The notes beneath the pieces were generated by a model. It was not told the origin of the DNA. It saw nothing but the letters and a program-made list of their open reading frames with translations, and did not search any database. A stretch of DNA of 33,021 nt from an uncultured Flavobacteriales bacterium (GTDB lineage Bacteria; Bacteroidota; Bacteroidia; Flavobacteriales_D; Parvicellaceae): assembly GCA_947311095.1 (NCBI GenBank), contig CAMZKF010000136.1, positions 1 to 33,021 on the forward strand, in the 5' to 3' direction. The number at the start of each line of letters is the position of its first letter. The first letter of the stretch is position 1. Made by a program: the position numbers and the translations under genes. Shown piece by piece: positions 1 to 9,309 of the stretch.

Positions 1-1
1 T

Positions 2-1441
2 CCATTTGAAACAAAAATATTTCAAGGAGAAAAAGCTGCTGGAAATGGAGAAGTAATACCAAAAGGAGGTAAATCATTTACTTACTCAAGTACAATTCCT
101 TACAACGCGAGTATGGAAGAAGGTGAATTAGTAGTTAAATTATTGCCTAAAAAAGGAAAGAAAGTAAAAGATTTAGTTACAACAGACAAAATAGCTGACG
201 GAACTATCATTACACCATTACTAGTTCAGTTTGATGATAAAGTAATGTTTGTAAAAGATAACTTTGTAAGAACAACAACAGAAAACACAGCAGCAACAAT
301 CAATTATGCTAAAGCTAAATTTGATGTAAGAAAAGCAGAGTTACAGCAAGAAGATATAGTAGCTTTTGAAGCTTTTGTTACTGATGCAGCGACAAACCCA
401 AAAAGAGAAATGAAAAGCATAGATATTATGGCTTACGCATCTCCAGAAGGTGAAGTTGATAAAAATGCTAATTTAGCTTCTGATAGAGCTGGTTCAGCGG
501 CAGCTTACTTAAACCAACTAATGACAAAAGTAAACTTCCCTGCAGGACAACAAGCTGGTTTTGTTACTCAAAATCCTAAAGGAGAAGATTGGGATGGATT
601 TAAAGCAGAAGTATCAAAAACAACACACGAAGATAAAGAGTTGATTTTAAGAGTTTTAGAAATGACTTCTGATCCTGTAAAAAGAGAAGAAGACATTAAA
701 AACATGGCAAAAACATATTCATTTTTAGAAAAACAAGTTTTACCACAATTAAGAAGATCGACAATGACACTAACTTATGACAAAATAGGTTACAGTGATG
801 AAGAATTGAAACAATTAGCTAAAACAAATCCAGAAGTTTTAAATGTTGAAGAATTATTATTTACCGCTGGATTATACGACGATTTAAATGAAAAATTAGC
901 AGTATATAAAACTGCAGAACGTTTATTTGGAAACGATTACAGAACATCAAACAATGTTGGATATGTATTGTATTTACAAAATGATATCGATGGAGCTGCT
1001 GCAATGTTTGAAAAAGCAAACGGATTAGAATCTAACGCAACGACATTAAACAATTTAGGTGCAATTGCTCACGTAAAAGGAGACAAAGTTGCTGCTGCTG
1101 ATTATTTTGATAAAGCTGGTAGTTCTGCTGAAACAAATTACAACAAAGGTATTATTGCAATACAAAATGCAGATGTAGCGGTAAAAGAAGGAAGATATGC
1201 TGAAGCAATTTCTAACATGGGGAGTTACAAAACATTGAACCTAGCTTTAGCAAAAATATTAAACGGAGAAGCTGATGCTGCTATGGAAATTATAGACGCT
1301 AGTGCTGATTCTGATGTAGCTTTAGCTTATTATTTAAAAGCTATTATTGGAGCAAGAACAAACAATAAAGATTTAATGTTGAATAACTTAAACTCTGCAA
1401 TTGGAAAAGATGCTTCTTTAAAAGAAAAAGCTAAAAGATAG
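2..1441 (+). CDS. TPR-repeat / OmpA-like secreted protein, 5' end outside window
   Basis: Frame is open from base 2 (PFETKIFQGEKAAGNGEVIPKGG... continuing into the listed ORF). The AYASPEGEVDKNANLASDRAGSAAAYL stretch resembles an OmpA-type segment, followed by TPR-like repeats. Stop TAG at 1439-1441. Confidence 0.75.
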   Translation, partial: PFETKIFQGEKAAGNGEVIPKGGKSFTYSSTIPYNASMEEGELVVKLLPKKGKKVKDLVTTDKIADGTIITPLLVQFDDKVMFVKDNFVRTTTENTAATINYAKAKFDVRKAELQQEDIVAFEAFVTDAATNPKREMKSIDIMAYASPEGEVDKNANLASDRAGSAAAYLNQLMTKVNFPAGQQAGFVTQNPKGEDWDGFKAEVSKTTHEDKELILRVLEMTSDPVKREEDIKNMAKTYSFLEKQVLPQLRRSTMTLTYDKIGYSDEELKQLAKTNPEVLNVEELLFTAGLYDDLNEKLAVYKTAERLFGNDYRTSNNVGYVLYLQNDIDGAAAMFEKANGLESNATTLNNLGAIAHVKGDKVAAADYFDKAGSSAETNYNKGIIAIQNADVAVKEGRYAEAISNMGSYKTLNLALAKILNGEADAAMEIIDASADSDVALAYYLKAIIGARTNNKDLMLNNLNSAIGKDASLKEKAKR

Positions 1442-1498
1442 AGAATTTATTAAATATGCTGATGCTATCAGTGCACTTTAAAATAAATTTATTTTAAT

Positions 1499-1536
1499 TA
1501 AAAGCCTTTAGAAATAGTTCTAAAGGCTTTTTTTTT
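1499..1536 (+). terminator. Rho-independent terminator
   Basis: AAAGCCTTTAGAA-ATAG-TTCTAAAGGCTTTTTTTTT: perfect stem followed by a T-run, downstream of the TPR gene. Confidence 0.85.
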
Positions 1537-1790
1537 GTTCTTTTTAACCTGTAATAGATAAATGAAAACCGAAATACTACTTTAGACGCATTTTAATATC
1601 AATTTGGTGTGATTATCATACTCAGTAGCTTAAAAATAAAACTTCAATAAAATACTCTGTATTAGAAAAAATACCCTATATTTGTATCATCATTTAGTGG
1701 AAACCAATTACTTTCTTAAATAACCAACCACTAAATATTCTAAAAAAGAATCCAAAAAAACACATTATATAATAATATTACAGTAGATAT

Positions 1791-3515
1791 ATGTACGATA
1801 TAGCTCAATTGAGAAGTAAAAAAGTTGCCGAATTACGTGAAATAGCAACAGAATTAAAAATCACGAAAGTAGATAAAATTAAAAAAGCAGATTTAGTTTA
1901 TAGAATTTTAGACGAACAAGCATTAGTTGTTCCCAAAAAAGATATAGAAAAACCTCGCCCTAAAAAAGTTTCTCACCCGAAGAAAGATATGCCTCAAAAA
2001 AAAGAAGCTAATCCTAAAACAGGTAATAAACAAGAAACCTCTAAAAACAACCAGGGAAAAAACATAAACCCTAAAGATAGCTCTCGTCCTCAAAAGAATT
2101 TCAAAAAAAATGACAATTCTTCTCCAGAAAAAAAAGAGCAAAAACAAGACAATAGGAAAAACGTTAATAATTCGGATTCTAAAAATACGGATTCAAAACA
2201 GCAAAACAATAGAAACAATAATCGCAAACACGATAATTCTAAAGCAAACGCTAATAATCCGAACAATAAAGGAAATAAGAATAAACCTAACAACACCAAT
2301 AAACAACATAATAATACAAATCAAAAGAGAGTTAACAATCCCAATCAAAAAACTCAAAAAAAGCATCAAACTACAGCTGAAGAATTAGGGTATAATTTTG
2401 ATGATTTGATATTTAGTGAAGGAGTTTTAGAAGTGATGCAAGACGGTTATGGTTTTTTAAGATCTTCTGACTATCATTATTTACCTTCACCAGATGATGT
2501 TTATGTTTCTCATTCTCAAATTAAATTATTTGGTTTAAGAACAGGCGACACCATCAAAGGAAGTATTAGACCTCCAAAAATAGGAGAACGTTATTTTCCA
2601 TTGATTAAATTTTTAAAAATAAACGGAAGAGACCCTAACGACATAAAAGATAGAGTTCCTTTTAAATATTTAACACCTTTATTTCCTTCTGAAAAATTAA
2701 AATTAACAGGGCACAGTAAGGAGAGCATCTCTACTCGTGTAATGGATTTGTTCTCGCCAATAGGAAAAGGTCAAAGAGGAATGATTGTAGCGCAACCTAA
2801 AACAGGTAAAACAGTACTGTTAAAAGATGTAGCCAATGCCATTGCTAGTAATCATCCTGAAGTTTATCTAATGGTTTTACTTATTGATGAAAGACCAGAG
2901 GAAGTTACAGATATGCAACGAAGTGTTAACGCAGAGGTAATTGCCTCTACATTTGACGAACCTGCCGAAAGACACGTAAAAGTAGCAAATATTGTACTCG
3001 AAAAAGCAAAACGATTGGTTGAAAGTGGACACGATGTGTGTATTTTACTCGATTCAATAACTCGATTGGCTAGAGCTTACAACACTGTAATGCCAGCTTC
3101 TGGAAAAGTCTTAACAGGAGGGGTAGACGCCAATGCACTACATAAGCCCAAGCGTTTCTTTGGAGCTGCTAGAAATATTGAAAATGGAGGTTCATTAACA
3201 ATTATAGCCACTGCTCTAACAGATACAGGTTCGAAAATGGATGAGGTTATTTTTGAAGAGTTTAAAGGTACTGGTAATATGGAATTACAGCTAGACCGTA
3301 AAATTGCTAACCGAAGAATTTTCCCTGCTATTGATATTTTATCTTCAGGAACAAGAAGAGAAGATTTGTTAATGACAAAAGAAGAATTACAAAGAATTTG
3401 GTTGTTAAGAAAGTTTATGGCGGATATGAAATCGGTAGAAGCTATGGAGTTTTTGAAAGACCGTATGCAATCTAGTAGAAACAATGAAGAATTTTTAGCT
3501 TCGATGAATGGCTAA
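1791..3515 (+). CDS. rho: Transcription termination factor Rho with a long N/K/Q-rich insertion
   Basis: N-terminal Rho_N ([18 protein letters not shown]), RNA-binding domain ([30 protein letters not shown]), Walker A (AQPKTGKT), [17 protein letters not shown], and the C-terminal Rho signature. Confidence 0.97.
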   Translation: MYDIAQLRSKKVAELREIATELKITKVDKIKKADLVYRILDEQALVVPKKDIEKPRPKKVSHPKKDMPQKKEANPKTGNKQETSKNNQGKNINPKDSSRPQKNFKKNDNSSPEKKEQKQDNRKNVNNSDSKNTDSKQQNNRNNNRKHDNSKANANNPNNKGNKNKPNNTNKQHNNTNQKRVNNPNQKTQKKHQTTAEELGYNFDDLIFSEGVLEVMQDGYGFLRSSDYHYLPSPDDVYVSHSQIKLFGLRTGDTIKGSIRPPKIGERYFPLIKFLKINGRDPNDIKDRVPFKYLTPLFPSEKLKLTGHSKESISTRVMDLFSPIGKGQRGMIVAQPKTGKTVLLKDVANAIASNHPEVYLMVLLIDERPEEVTDMQRSVNAEVIASTFDEPAERHVKVANIVLEKAKRLVESGHDVCILLDSITRLARAYNTVMPASGKVLTGGVDANALHKPKRFFGAARNIENGGSLTIIATALTDTGSKMDEVIFEEFKGTGNMELQLDRKIANRRIFPAIDILSSGTRREDLLMTKEELQRIWLLRKFMADMKSVEAMEFLKDRMQSSRNNEEFLASMNG

Positions 3516-3533
3516 AATAATTCATAAAGAAAA

Positions 3534-3566
3534 AAATCCGTTAAGTTATCTTAACGGATTTTTTTT
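3534..3566 (+). terminator. Rho-independent terminator after rho
   Basis: AATCCGTTAAG-TTAT-CTTAACGGATTTTTTTTG stem-loop plus T-run. Confidence 0.85.
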
Positions 3567-3585
3567 GTTTAATTTTTAGAGTAAT

Positions 3586-4069
3586 TTATTTCAGTGCGCA
3601 ATCTTCTTGGGAAGAACTATCAAGAGATATTTGAACTAGTTCATGTCCTTGAGCTTTACACCAATCATCGGCATCTTTTTTAGACAACTTAGGTGTTAAA
3701 TAATTATCTGTTGATGTATTGGTACTTCCGCCGACTGTAGAAGTTGACGTACAAACACACGTTCTGTGTCTTTTACAAGATGTAGCAAAACTTACATCTA
3801 CAATTCCTAATATTAATGTTTTTTTATCATTTAATTCACATGTTTCAACTTCTTCATAATCTAATGAAGTTCTAGAAGCTCCTTGACTATTTTTACACCA
3901 ATCTAATGCATTTCTTTTAGACATTTTTGTTGGACTATTCATAGTTCTCGAACTAGTAGTTGTTGATACTCCATTTACTGTTTCAACCGTTTTACACTCG
4001 CAAGTATAATCCTTTTTACAAGAGGCTAACAATGCGACTGTACCCAGTACTAAAATCGTTTTTTTTCAT
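3586..4069 (-). CDS. Small putative lipoprotein with a duplicated Cys-containing domain; 5' end frameshifted at a poly-A tract
   Basis: ORF 3586..4032 lacks a signal peptide. One A fewer in the A8 run after the ATG at 4069 gives MKKTILVLGTVALLASCKKDYTC..., a canonical lipoprotein signal. There are two internal repeats (CKKDYTCECKT...DWCKNSQG / CKRHRTCVCTS...DWCKAQGH). Confidence 0.7.
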
Positions 4070-4098
4070 AAATTTAAGTTTTGATATTTAATCATATT

Positions 4099-4128
4099 CA
4101 AATTTATTTTTTTAGAATAACCAAACAA
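4099..4128 (-). promoter_or_regulatory. Bacteroidota-type promoter upstream of the lipoprotein gene
   Basis: Minus strand reads TTG-N19-TAAATTTG, matching the TTTG / TAnnTTTG consensus, about 30 nt upstream of the ATG at 4069. Confidence 0.55.
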
Positions 4129-4289
4129 AACCCAAATAAATCATTCCTGATATAAAAAATATTTAAACAGGTATTAACTACTGTGAATTAGTTCCTTATG
4201 TGTTTTTATTCTTAGGTTAGTATTTATTCTAATTCACTAAAAATACCATCTAAATCGTATGAAAGTAGTAGTATTACTTCTTCTAACAC

Positions 4290-5594
4290 TTATCCTTTGT
4301 ACTTAATCCACTTCCATAACTCTTGCCAAGTAATTTTTTTACCGTGCATTAATATTCCTGTTCGGTATATTTTTCCTGCTAGCCAAGTTGTAGCTATAAA
4401 TGTAACAATTAGCAATAGCATAGAGGTAATGATTTGCCACCACAAACCTTCCGAGCCCATTGCTGCTCTTGCTAACATTACAACAGGTGAAGTAAATGGA
4501 ATTTGACTGCACCAAAACAAAACAGGACTATTTGGGTTATCGATAGACAATATTACAATCAAGTACGAAAACATTAATGGGGCTGTAATTGGTACCATAA
4601 ATTGTTGTGAATCGGTTTCGTTGTCAACAGCAGCACCTATTGCAGCCATAAGCGCTCCATAAAGTAAATAGCCTCCTATAAAATAAAAGAAAAATAATCC
4701 AATTAACAATACCCAATTAATTTCTAAAAGTGTGTTGATTATATTGGCCTGAACATTAGACATTCCTGCAATTACCTCGGGCGATTGGTTGGCAGCTGAG
4801 TAAAACTCAGAATCAATCATTCCCATAGCGATAGAACCAAAAATGGATGACAAAATAATCCAAACCGCAAATTGAGTTAATCCAACAAACATAATTCCTA
4901 TTATTTTTCCCATCATCAATTCAAACGGTTTTACCGAAGAAACTATAACCTCGACTATACGACTCGATTTTTCTTCTATCACACCTTTCATTACAAGTGT
5001 TCCGTACATAAAAATAAACATAAAAGTAGACACTCCAAATGCCATTCCTACAAATGCTTTTACTTTTACATTCGATTCTTTTCCACTTTTATAATCAATG
5101 GCTTTTAGGCTTACCTTGTTTTTTAAACGCATGTAAGTGTCTAAAGACACATTTAATTCTTTTAGTTTTAATTTCTCTATGCTTTCGTTCACCAATCGTT
5201 CCAAATACATTCTAGTTTTGGTACTCGGAGCTTCCTTAAAATATAAGTGTCCCGAACCGTTGTTCATTTCTACAATGGTTTCTGGTAGGTATAAAAGCAA
5301 ATCTAAACTTTCGTCATTTTTAAATGACTCCTTTGCATCGTCTAAGTTTTTAGTCCCTGTGGTGTCAAAAACCATTAGGTTAAACTGCTCGGTAGGTTTA
5401 AATGGTTTTGAAACTACATAAGTATCGTCATGAATCAATATGTTTAGACTCTTATCTTCTTGTTTTCCCAAAAATATAGCCCCAACCATAAATCCAACCA
5501 TTAAAATAGGACCTAAAACCGTCATTAATAAAAACGATTTTTTAGAAACTCTACTTAGGTATTCTCTTTTTATTATTAATCCTATTTTACTCAT
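4290..5594 (-). CDS. ABC-2 type transporter permease (NatB-like)
   Basis: MSKIGLIIKREYLSRVSKKSFLLMTVLGPILM N-terminus, six or so hydrophobic segments, downstream of its ATPase. Confidence 0.88.
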   Translation of the reverse strand: MSKIGLIIKREYLSRVSKKSFLLMTVLGPILMVGFMVGAIFLGKQEDKSLNILIHDDTYVVSKPFKPTEQFNLMVFDTTGTKNLDDAKESFKNDESLDLLLYLPETIVEMNNGSGHLYFKEAPSTKTRMYLERLVNESIEKLKLKELNVSLDTYMRLKNKVSLKAIDYKSGKESNVKVKAFVGMAFGVSTFMFIFMYGTLVMKGVIEEKSSRIVEVIVSSVKPFELMMGKIIGIMFVGLTQFAVWIILSSIFGSIAMGMIDSEFYSAANQSPEVIAGMSNVQANIINTLLEINWVLLIGLFFFYFIGGYLLYGALMAAIGAAVDNETDSQQFMVPITAPLMFSYLIVILSIDNPNSPVLFWCSQIPFTSPVVMLARAAMGSEGLWWQIITSMLLLIVTFIATTWLAGKIYRTGILMHGKKITWQELWKWIKYKG

Positions 5595-5760
5595 TATCTT
5601 ATTTTTTCTTTATTTGTATTCGTGAGAACGCTTCGCTTAGTTACTCATTTATCTTATTTTTTCTTTATTTGTATTCGTGAGAACGCTATCGCTTAGTTAC
5701 TCATTTATCTTATTTTTCTTTATTTGTATTCGTGAGAACGCTATCGCTTAGTTACTCATT
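5587..5760. repeat. Tandem repeat, ~55-nt unit, 3 copies plus a partial copy
   Basis: TTACTCATTTATCTTATTTTTTCTTTATTTGTATTCGTGAGAACGCTATCGCTTAG at 5587-5640, 5641-5696 and 5697-5751, then TTACTCATT at 5752-5760. Confidence 0.95.
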
Positions 5761-5786
5761 TTTTTATTTATTGAGAATCTTCAGCG

Positions 5787-6752
5787 TTATTTTTCAGAAA
5801 CATTTTGAGTATCAGAATTTTCTTTTACCATTTTTATAAATATTTCATTCATGCTTAGCGCTACTTTATTGAAACTAATTACTTCAACAGCATCTAAAAG
5901 ACCTTTTAAGAAATTATTTAGCTCCATTTTTTCGTTCAATTTTACCTGAACCATAAAATGATTTTTACTCAATTCTTCTTTTTCTATCATTTCCCAACCA
6001 CCCCAAACGGCATTGGCAAAAGAAACCATGTTTCCTTTAAATTCTATTTTATATTGATTTTTAGAAAAGCTTTCTTTTACTTCTTTTACTTTACCTCCCA
6101 ATATTTTTTTCGATTTATTAATCAATGCCATATCGTCACATATTTCTTCTACCGATTCCATGTTGTGCGTCGATAAAATAATAGTAGCTCCGTTGTCTCG
6201 AAGTTCCATAATTTCGTTCTTAATCAAGTTGGCATTTATAGGGTCAAAACCACTAAAAGGCTCATCCAATATCAATAGTTTTGGGCGATGAATAATAGTG
6301 GTAATAAATTGAATTTTTTGAGCCATTCCTTTCGAAAGGTCTTCTACTTTTTTGTTCCACCAGCTCTCAATTTCGAATTTAATAAACCATTTTTTGAGCT
6401 CCGTTCTAGCTTCATTTCTCGACATCCCTTTCAATTGAGCCAAGTAAATTGCTTGTTCTCCAATTTTCATTTTTTTGTACAAACCTCTTTCTTCTGGCAG
6501 GTACCCAATATCTTCAATGTGCTTTCTTTTTAATTTTTCGCCATTAATCAAAATCTCTCCACTATCGGGGGCTGTAATTTGATTTATAATTCTAATTAAA
6601 GATGTTTTTCCCGCTCCATTAGGACCTAAAAGACCAAAAATACTTTGTGGTGGTACGCTTATACTTACATTATCCAACGCGATATGATTAGCGTAGGTTT
6701 TAACTATGTTTCTAGCTTCAAAAACAGGTGTTACTTCATTCATAACAAACAA
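5787..6752 (-). CDS. ABC transporter ATP-binding protein (NatA-like, with C-terminal DUF4162-like region)
   Basis: Walker A GPNGAGKTSL, signature LSKGMAQK, Walker B LLILDEPFSGFDP, and H-loop STHNMESVEEICDD. The start may be the second Met (MNEVTPVFEARN). Confidence 0.93.
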   Translation of the reverse strand: MFVMNEVTPVFEARNIVKTYANHIALDNVSISVPPQSIFGLLGPNGAGKTSLIRIINQITAPDSGEILINGEKLKRKHIEDIGYLPEERGLYKKMKIGEQAIYLAQLKGMSRNEARTELKKWFIKFEIESWWNKKVEDLSKGMAQKIQFITTIIHRPKLLILDEPFSGFDPINANLIKNEIMELRDNGATIILSTHNMESVEEICDDMALINKSKKILGGKVKEVKESFSKNQYKIEFKGNMVSFANAVWGGWEMIEKEELSKNHFMVQVKLNEKMELNNFLKGLLDAVEVISFNKVALSMNEIFIKMVKENSDTQNVSEK

Positions 6753-6844
6753 AGATACAATTTTTTAGACTTTTAGATTCAAGACTTTAAGATTTAAGAT
6801 CTTTTAATGGGTGTTTCTTCTTATTTTTAATGCTAAAAAATAAA

Positions 6845-6911
6845 AAGGCGGGCTATTTGCTATATCTTTTTTGTGAAAAACAAAAAAGGATGCCGCTGCT
6901 ATCCCTAACAC
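6845..6911. repeat. Hairpin-bearing intergenic repeat-like element
   Basis: AGGCGGGCTATTTGCTATATC-TTTTTTGTGAAAAACAAAAAA-GGATGCCGCTGCTATCCCTAAC: T6/A6 stem with distinctive flanks. Confidence 0.45.
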
Positions 6912-7018
6912 TAAAATAGACCGATTTTTTTAGACTTTAAGATTTTTTTTACGGTCTTCTTCTTTTAATAATATTCCAAATGCCTGTATATAGGATAATA
7001 CTCTAAATAGATTGATTT

Positions 7019-7128
7019 GCGTGAGGGATGGGAGCTTTGTTTGAGCTCTTTTTTGTTTTTTTTCTTGTGAAAAACAAAAAAAGCGAGTGCGGACAGCTCG
7101 ACCTCGATTTTTCATCGAGGGCACGCCC
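7019..7128. repeat. Second, oppositely oriented, degenerate copy of the same element type
   Basis: GTGAGGGATGGGAGC resembles the reverse complement of GCTGCTATCCCTAAC. The shared core GTGAAAAACAAAAAA is present, plus a hairpin CCTCGAT-TTTTC-ATCGAGG at 7102-7120. Confidence 0.4.
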
Positions 7129-7163
7129 AAATAAAAAAATAAAACTAGCTTTCTATTAATCTA

Positions 7164-7193
7164 TTGTAACTCTATCAAAAAATTGTATTTTCG
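7164..7193 (+). promoter_or_regulatory. Bacteroidota-type promoter for leuS
   Basis: TTG(7164-7166)-N19-TATTTTCG(7186-7193), 19 nt before the leuS ATG at 7213. Confidence 0.5.
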
Positions 7194-7212
7194 CATTTAT
7201 TAAACAAACATT

Positions 7213-9294
7213 ATGAGCGAATACAATCCAAATTCAGTAGAAAAAAAGTGGCAAGACAAATGGGCTACCAATAAAACGTACAAAGCAACAGAGGACACGA
7301 CCAAAAAGAAATTTTATGGTTTAGATATGTTTCCTTATCCTTCGGGGGCAGGTTTGCACGTTGGACATCCGCTTGGTTACATTGCTTCGGATATAATCGC
7401 TCGTTACAAAAAAAATAATGGTTTTAATGTTTTGCACCCTTCTGGTTACGATTCTTTTGGATTGCCAGCTGAACAATATGCGATACAAACAGGGCAACAT
7501 CCTGCGGTTACGACCGAAAAAAACATAGCTCGTTATAGACAACAATTAGATAAAATTGGTTTTGCATTTGATTGGGATAGAGAGGTGAGAACTTCAAATC
7601 CAGATTACTATAAATGGACACAATGGATTTTTAAACAAATTTTTAATTCTTGGTACAATAAAGCGACTGATAAGGCAGAGAATATTGCAGATTTGATTGC
7701 TGTTTTTGAAAAAGAAGGAAATACAAATGTAAACGCTGTTTGCGACGATACCGAAGTTTTTTCGGCAGAGGAATGGAACAGTTGGGACGAGAAAAAACAA
7801 CAAAGTACGTTGATGAACTATCGTTTGACTTACTTGGCTGATTCTTGGGTAAATTGGTGCCCTGAGTTAGGTACGGTATTGGCAAACGACGAAATAAAAG
7901 ATGGTGTTTCGGAAAGAGGCGGGCATGCGGTTGAACAGAAATTGATGCGTCAGTGGAGTATGCGAATTACAGCTTATGCTGAACGTTTGTTGCAGGGGTT
8001 GGAAAATGTAGATTTTTCGGACTCGCTGAAAGAACAACAACGCAACTGGATTGGAAAATCGAAGGGGGCAAGTGTGTTTTTTGATGTTGATGGATTTGAT
8101 GATAAAATAGAAGTTTTTACGACCAGACCCGATACTATTTTTGGAGTTACCTTTATGGTTTTGGCTCCAGAACACGAATTGGTAAACAAAATAACAACCG
8201 AAGAACACAAAGAGGCGGTAGAAAATTATAAAAAAATAGCTGGTGCTAAATCGGAAAGAGATAGACAGGCTGATGTGAAAAATATAACAGGAGAATTTAC
8301 AGGAGCTTACGCCATTCACCCTTTTACGGGCGATAAAGTTCAGATTTGGATTGGCGATTATGTATTGGCAAGTTATGGAACTGGAGCTGTAATGGCTGTT
8401 CCTGCTGGAGATCAAAGAGATTGGGATTTTGCCAACCATTTTGGAATAGAAATCCCGGCAATATTTGAAGGTGCAGACGTTACCGAAGGAGCTTATACCG
8501 AAAAAAGTGCCGTTTTAATTAATTCTGATTTTTTGAATGGCTTGAAAGCTAAAAAAGCAATAGGTCTTGCGATTTACGAAATAGAAAAAAGAGGATTGGG
8601 AAAAGGAAAAACCAATTATAGATTGAGAGAGGCAATATTTAGCCGTCAGCGTTATTGGGGAGAGCCGTTTCCTGTTTATTATAAAGATGATATTCCTTAT
8701 TTGATAGCAGACGATAAATTGCCTGTTACCTTACCCGAAGTAGATGCCTATTTACCAACCGAAGATGGAGAACCTCCGTTGGCGAGAGCAAAAAAAGAGG
8801 CTTGGAATGTTTTTGAAGGCGACCGTATGGAATACAATACCATGCCAGGTTGGGCAGGAAGTTCGTGGTATTTTTTACGTTATATGGATCCTAAGAATGA
8901 AAACGAATTTGTAAACAAAGAAAAAGCCGATTATTGGAATCAAGTCGATTTGTATATCGGTGGCTCGGAACACGCTACGGGACATTTATTGTACTCTCGT
9001 TTTTGGACTAAATTTTTATACGACAGAGGTTTTATTTCTTTTGAAGAACCGTTTAAGAAACTGATTAACCAAGGTATGATTTTGGGGAAGAGTGCTTTGA
9101 TTTATAAAGTTAAAGACGAAAACAAGTTAGTTTCTTTTGGATTAAGAAAAGAGTTTAACACTCAAAAACTTCACGTTGATATCAAATACGTAGAAAATGA
9201 CGTTTTAAACATAGAAGAAGCGAAAAAAGACCCGTTATTTAGTTTTTTAAATGATGCTGAATTTGTTTTAGAAGATGGAAAATACATTTGCTGA
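7213..9294 (+). CDS. leuS: Leucyl-tRNA synthetase, N-terminal/catalytic part, ending at an in-frame TGA
   Basis: MFPYPSGAGLHVGHPLGY (HIGH motif), editing domain (TTRPDTIFGVTFMVLAPEH), GWAGSSWYFLRYMDP, IGGSEHATGHLLYSRFW. Ends ...EDGKYIC-TGA. Confidence 0.95.
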   Translation: MSEYNPNSVEKKWQDKWATNKTYKATEDTTKKKFYGLDMFPYPSGAGLHVGHPLGYIASDIIARYKKNNGFNVLHPSGYDSFGLPAEQYAIQTGQHPAVTTEKNIARYRQQLDKIGFAFDWDREVRTSNPDYYKWTQWIFKQIFNSWYNKATDKAENIADLIAVFEKEGNTNVNAVCDDTEVFSAEEWNSWDEKKQQSTLMNYRLTYLADSWVNWCPELGTVLANDEIKDGVSERGGHAVEQKLMRQWSMRITAYAERLLQGLENVDFSDSLKEQQRNWIGKSKGASVFFDVDGFDDKIEVFTTRPDTIFGVTFMVLAPEHELVNKITTEEHKEAVENYKKIAGAKSERDRQADVKNITGEFTGAYAIHPFTGDKVQIWIGDYVLASYGTGAVMAVPAGDQRDWDFANHFGIEIPAIFEGADVTEGAYTEKSAVLINSDFLNGLKAKKAIGLAIYEIEKRGLGKGKTNYRLREAIFSRQRYWGEPFPVYYKDDIPYLIADDKLPVTLPEVDAYLPTEDGEPPLARAKKEAWNVFEGDRMEYNTMPGWAGSSWYFLRYMDPKNENEFVNKEKADYWNQVDLYIGGSEHATGHLLYSRFWTKFLYDRGFISFEEPFKKLINQGMILGKSALIYKVKDENKLVSFGLRKEFNTQKLHVDIKYVENDVLNIEEAKKDPLFSFLNDAEFVLEDGKYIC

Positions 9295-9309
9295 AGCGAG
9301 GTAGAAAAA

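Noticed and set aside
1923-2388. Overlapping ORFs in other frames of the rho low-complexity insertion
   Set aside because: Stop-poor composition in an A-rich region generates spurious ORFs, and the Rho frame explains the sequence.
3077-3484. Minus-strand 135-aa ORF opposite rho
   Set aside because: Lies entirely antisense to the conserved Rho catalytic core. The composition is that of a shadow ORF.
4196-4290. 20-codon GTG-started ORF just after the ABC permease stop (minus strand)
   Set aside because: Too short, with no supporting context. Likely chance in AT-rich sequence.
5587-5760. CRISPR array
   Set aside because: Contiguous tandem repeat with no unique spacers and no cas genes.
6930-7130. 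Minus-strand 66-aa ORF in the ABC–leuS intergenic region
   Set aside because: Covers repeat-like hairpin elements; composition and lack of family similarity suggest it is not a gene.
7867-8439. Minus-strand 190-aa ORF opposite leuS (and the neighbouring antisense ORFs at 7321-8210)
   Set aside because: Antisense shadow of a highly conserved synthetase, with a Phe/Ser/Ile-rich translation and no recognisable family.
9292-9294. Selenocysteine at the leuS TGA
   Set aside because: The aligned residue is Gly, not Cys or Sec, and no obvious SECIS-like hairpin follows.
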